Assembly: GCA_016713405.1 (NCBI GenBank) | Contig: JADJPF010000003.1 | Location: forward strand, 434,001-498,000 | DNA length: 64,000 nt | Source of the DNA: Blastocatellia bacterium | GTDB taxonomy: Bacteria; Acidobacteriota; Blastocatellia; Chloracidobacteriales; JADJPF01 | Direction of reading: 5' to 3' | In this document: positions 62,806 to 64,000 of the stretch, piece by piece | How positions within the stretch are numbered: position 1 is the stretch's first letter | How the letters are laid out: the number at the start of each line of letters is the position of its first letter | Notes under the pieces: model-generated | The model's database searches: none | What the model was told of the DNA's origin: nothing | What the model saw: the letters and a program-made list of their open reading frames with translations, nothing else | Position numbers and translations under genes: made by a program

Positions 62806-64000
62806 ATGGGTTTTGGTAAAGCCTTTACAGAAGAACTTAAAAGCCAAACAGATATAGTAAAAATTATTTCTGAGTATGTTCCCTTAAGAAAAAAAGGGAA
62901 AAATTATTTGGCAAACTGCCCTTTTCATACAGAAAAAACACCTAGCTTTAATGTAAACCCAGTAATGCAAATTTTTCATTGTTTTGGCTGTTCTGTTGGT
63001 GGAGATGTTTTTGGCTTTATAAGGCGAATAGAAAGTTGTGATTTCTGGCAAGCTGTAAGAATTGTAGCAGAAAAAATGGGTGTGCCGGTTCCAGAAGTAG
63101 AAAAAGTAGATGATCGCCAGCTAACACAAGAACGCGAAGACCTACTACAAGTAAACGCATGGGCAACAAATTTCTTTCAAACACAGCTTTTTGAAGGAGT
63201 TGAAGGAAAAAAAGCCCAAGATTATTTTGAGCAGCGTGGTATTACTAAAGAAAGTATTGAGCTTTTTCGATTAGGTTATGCACCGGATAGATGGGACGCT
63301 TTAAGTAGCTATTTACGCACTCAAGGTGCAAGTCAAAAACAAATTGAGCGTAGCGGGCTAGTTGTTCTTAAAGAACAAGGCAACAGGTTTTATGACAGAT
63401 TTCGTGGCCGTTGTATTTTTCCTATTACAGATACACAATCAAGAGTGATCGCTTTTGGCGGGCGAATTTTGGACTCAGGAGAACCTAAATACTTAAATTC
63501 TCCAGAAACTCCAATTTATACCAAAGGACGTAATTTGTTTGGTTTAAGCTATGCTAAAGAAGCTATTCGTAAGCAAAAATTTGTAATTTTAGTAGAAGGC
63601 TACCTAGATTTTGTGGTTCCATTTCAAGCAGGTATACAAAATATTGTGGCTAGTTTAGGGACTGCTTTAACCGAACAGCAAGTTAAATTGTTAGGAAGAT
63701 ATTTAGAAACACCACAAATAGTAGTTAATTTTGATCCAGATAATGCTGGAATTGCAGCAACAAAACGTAGTTTGGAAATATTGTTAGAATATGGTTATAA
63801 AGTTAATGTATTAAGCTTGCCGGATGGCGAAGATCCTGATACATTCATTAAGAAAAATGGTGCAACACAATATCGCCAACTACTCAAAAAATCTCAGCCC
63901 TATATTGATTATATTTTAACTCAAGCTATGCGTGAGCATGATATTTCTCGTCCTGCTGGCAAGGTAGAAACACTTAATAGCATTTTACCTTTCTTAAGCA
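62806..64000 (+). CDS. dnaG: DNA primase, 5' part
   Basis: About 398 residues are visible before the window ends. The frame opens with FTEELKSQTDIVKIISEYVP. The CHC2 zinc finger is complete: Cys38, His41, Cys59 and Cys62 in NCPFHTEKTPSF and IFHCFGC. The RNA polymerase core begins with DYFEQRGITKESIELFRLGY and RFRGRCIFPITDTQSRVIAFGGR. The TOPRIM motifs are LVEGYLDFV near 263-271 and the FDPDNAG loop near 310. Primase makes RNA primers for replication together with DnaB. In many bacteria dnaG is followed by rpoD; that part is outside the window. Confidence 0.95.
   Translation, partial: MGFGKAFTEELKSQTDIVKIISEYVPLRKKGKNYLANCPFHTEKTPSFNVNPVMQIFHCFGCSVGGDVFGFIRRIESCDFWQAVRIVAEKMGVPVPEVEKVDDRQLTQEREDLLQVNAWATNFFQTQLFEGVEGKKAQDYFEQRGITKESIELFRLGYAPDRWDALSSYLRTQGASQKQIERSGLVVLKEQGNRFYDRFRGRCIFPITDTQSRVIAFGGRILDSGEPKYLNSPETPIYTKGRNLFGLSYAKEAIRKQKFVILVEGYLDFVVPFQAGIQNIVASLGTALTEQQVKLLGRYLETPQIVVNFDPDNAGIAATKRSLEILLEYGYKVNVLSLPDGEDPDTFIKKNGATQYRQLLKKSQPYIDYILTQAMREHDISRPAGKVETLNSILPFLS

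Overview
The window is AT-rich, densely coded DNA from a diderm bacterium. I infer a member of Acidobacteriota, most likely Blastocatellia-like. The grounds are serine/threonine kinases that begin with a two-cysteine-pair zinc ribbon, an LptD outer-membrane assembly protein, bactofilins, a cyanophycin operon and several Uma2 proteins. This is inference from gene content; no rRNA or other phylogenetic marker was compared. No tRNA, rRNA, CRISPR array, insertion sequence or prophage was seen.

Layout. 1-1873 (minus): a secreted lipase-like hydrolase followed by an exported protein that runs off the left edge. 1892-2940: a long non-coding stretch with scraps of a decayed reading frame. 2941-7689: a putative cytoskeletal cluster, with a proline-rich scaffold facing a three-gene operon (proline-rich HhH protein, pentapeptide-bactofilin fusion, small bactofilin). 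7936-12013: a glutamine amidotransferase, a CPBP membrane protease, an ECF sigma factor and a Uma2 protein. 12202-15653 (minus): cyanophycinase and cyanophycin synthetase, start and stop overlapping, behind a good sigma70-type promoter. 15968-24949 (plus): B12/radical SAM protein, LD-carboxypeptidase, acyl-CoA ligase, a serine/threonine kinase with repeats in its linker, and YgfZ. 24953-27855: small and mixed genes (PhyH dioxygenase, DUF971, NTF2-like protein, DnaC-like ATPase). 28120-36239 (plus): CstA-family transporter, a 1039-residue protein of unknown family, SmpB, leucyl aminopeptidase, Uma2. 36259-44440: a MenC-type enolase-superfamily enzyme, a LysM-GH19 protein, a patch of decayed genes (39762-40644), an ATP-grasp protein, a TPR membrane protein, an ADP-ribosylglycohydrolase and a GNAT protein. 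44462-59927 (minus): lptD, an orphan 86-residue protein, trpD, trpG, a cyclophilin gene broken by an in-frame TAG, a 1410-residue kinase/GGDEF-like/AAA/TPR fusion, trpE, hisIE, hisF and a PpiD/SurA-like foldase. 60292-64000 (plus): mutS2 and the 5' part of dnaG.

How genes work together. TrpE, TrpG and TrpD cover the first two steps of tryptophan synthesis, and HisIE and HisF cover three histidine steps. The trp genes are split by the giant kinase and the cyclophilin gene. CphB and CphA form a nitrogen-storage pair that breaks down and makes cyanophycin. LptD and the PpiD/SurA-like protein both belong to envelope biogenesis. The strongest candidates for something undescribed are the bactofilin/proline-rich cluster, the kinase with a degenerate GGDEF domain, and the 1039-residue orphan. 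Where an upstream start lacked a ribosome-binding site and an internal one had it, I used the internal start.
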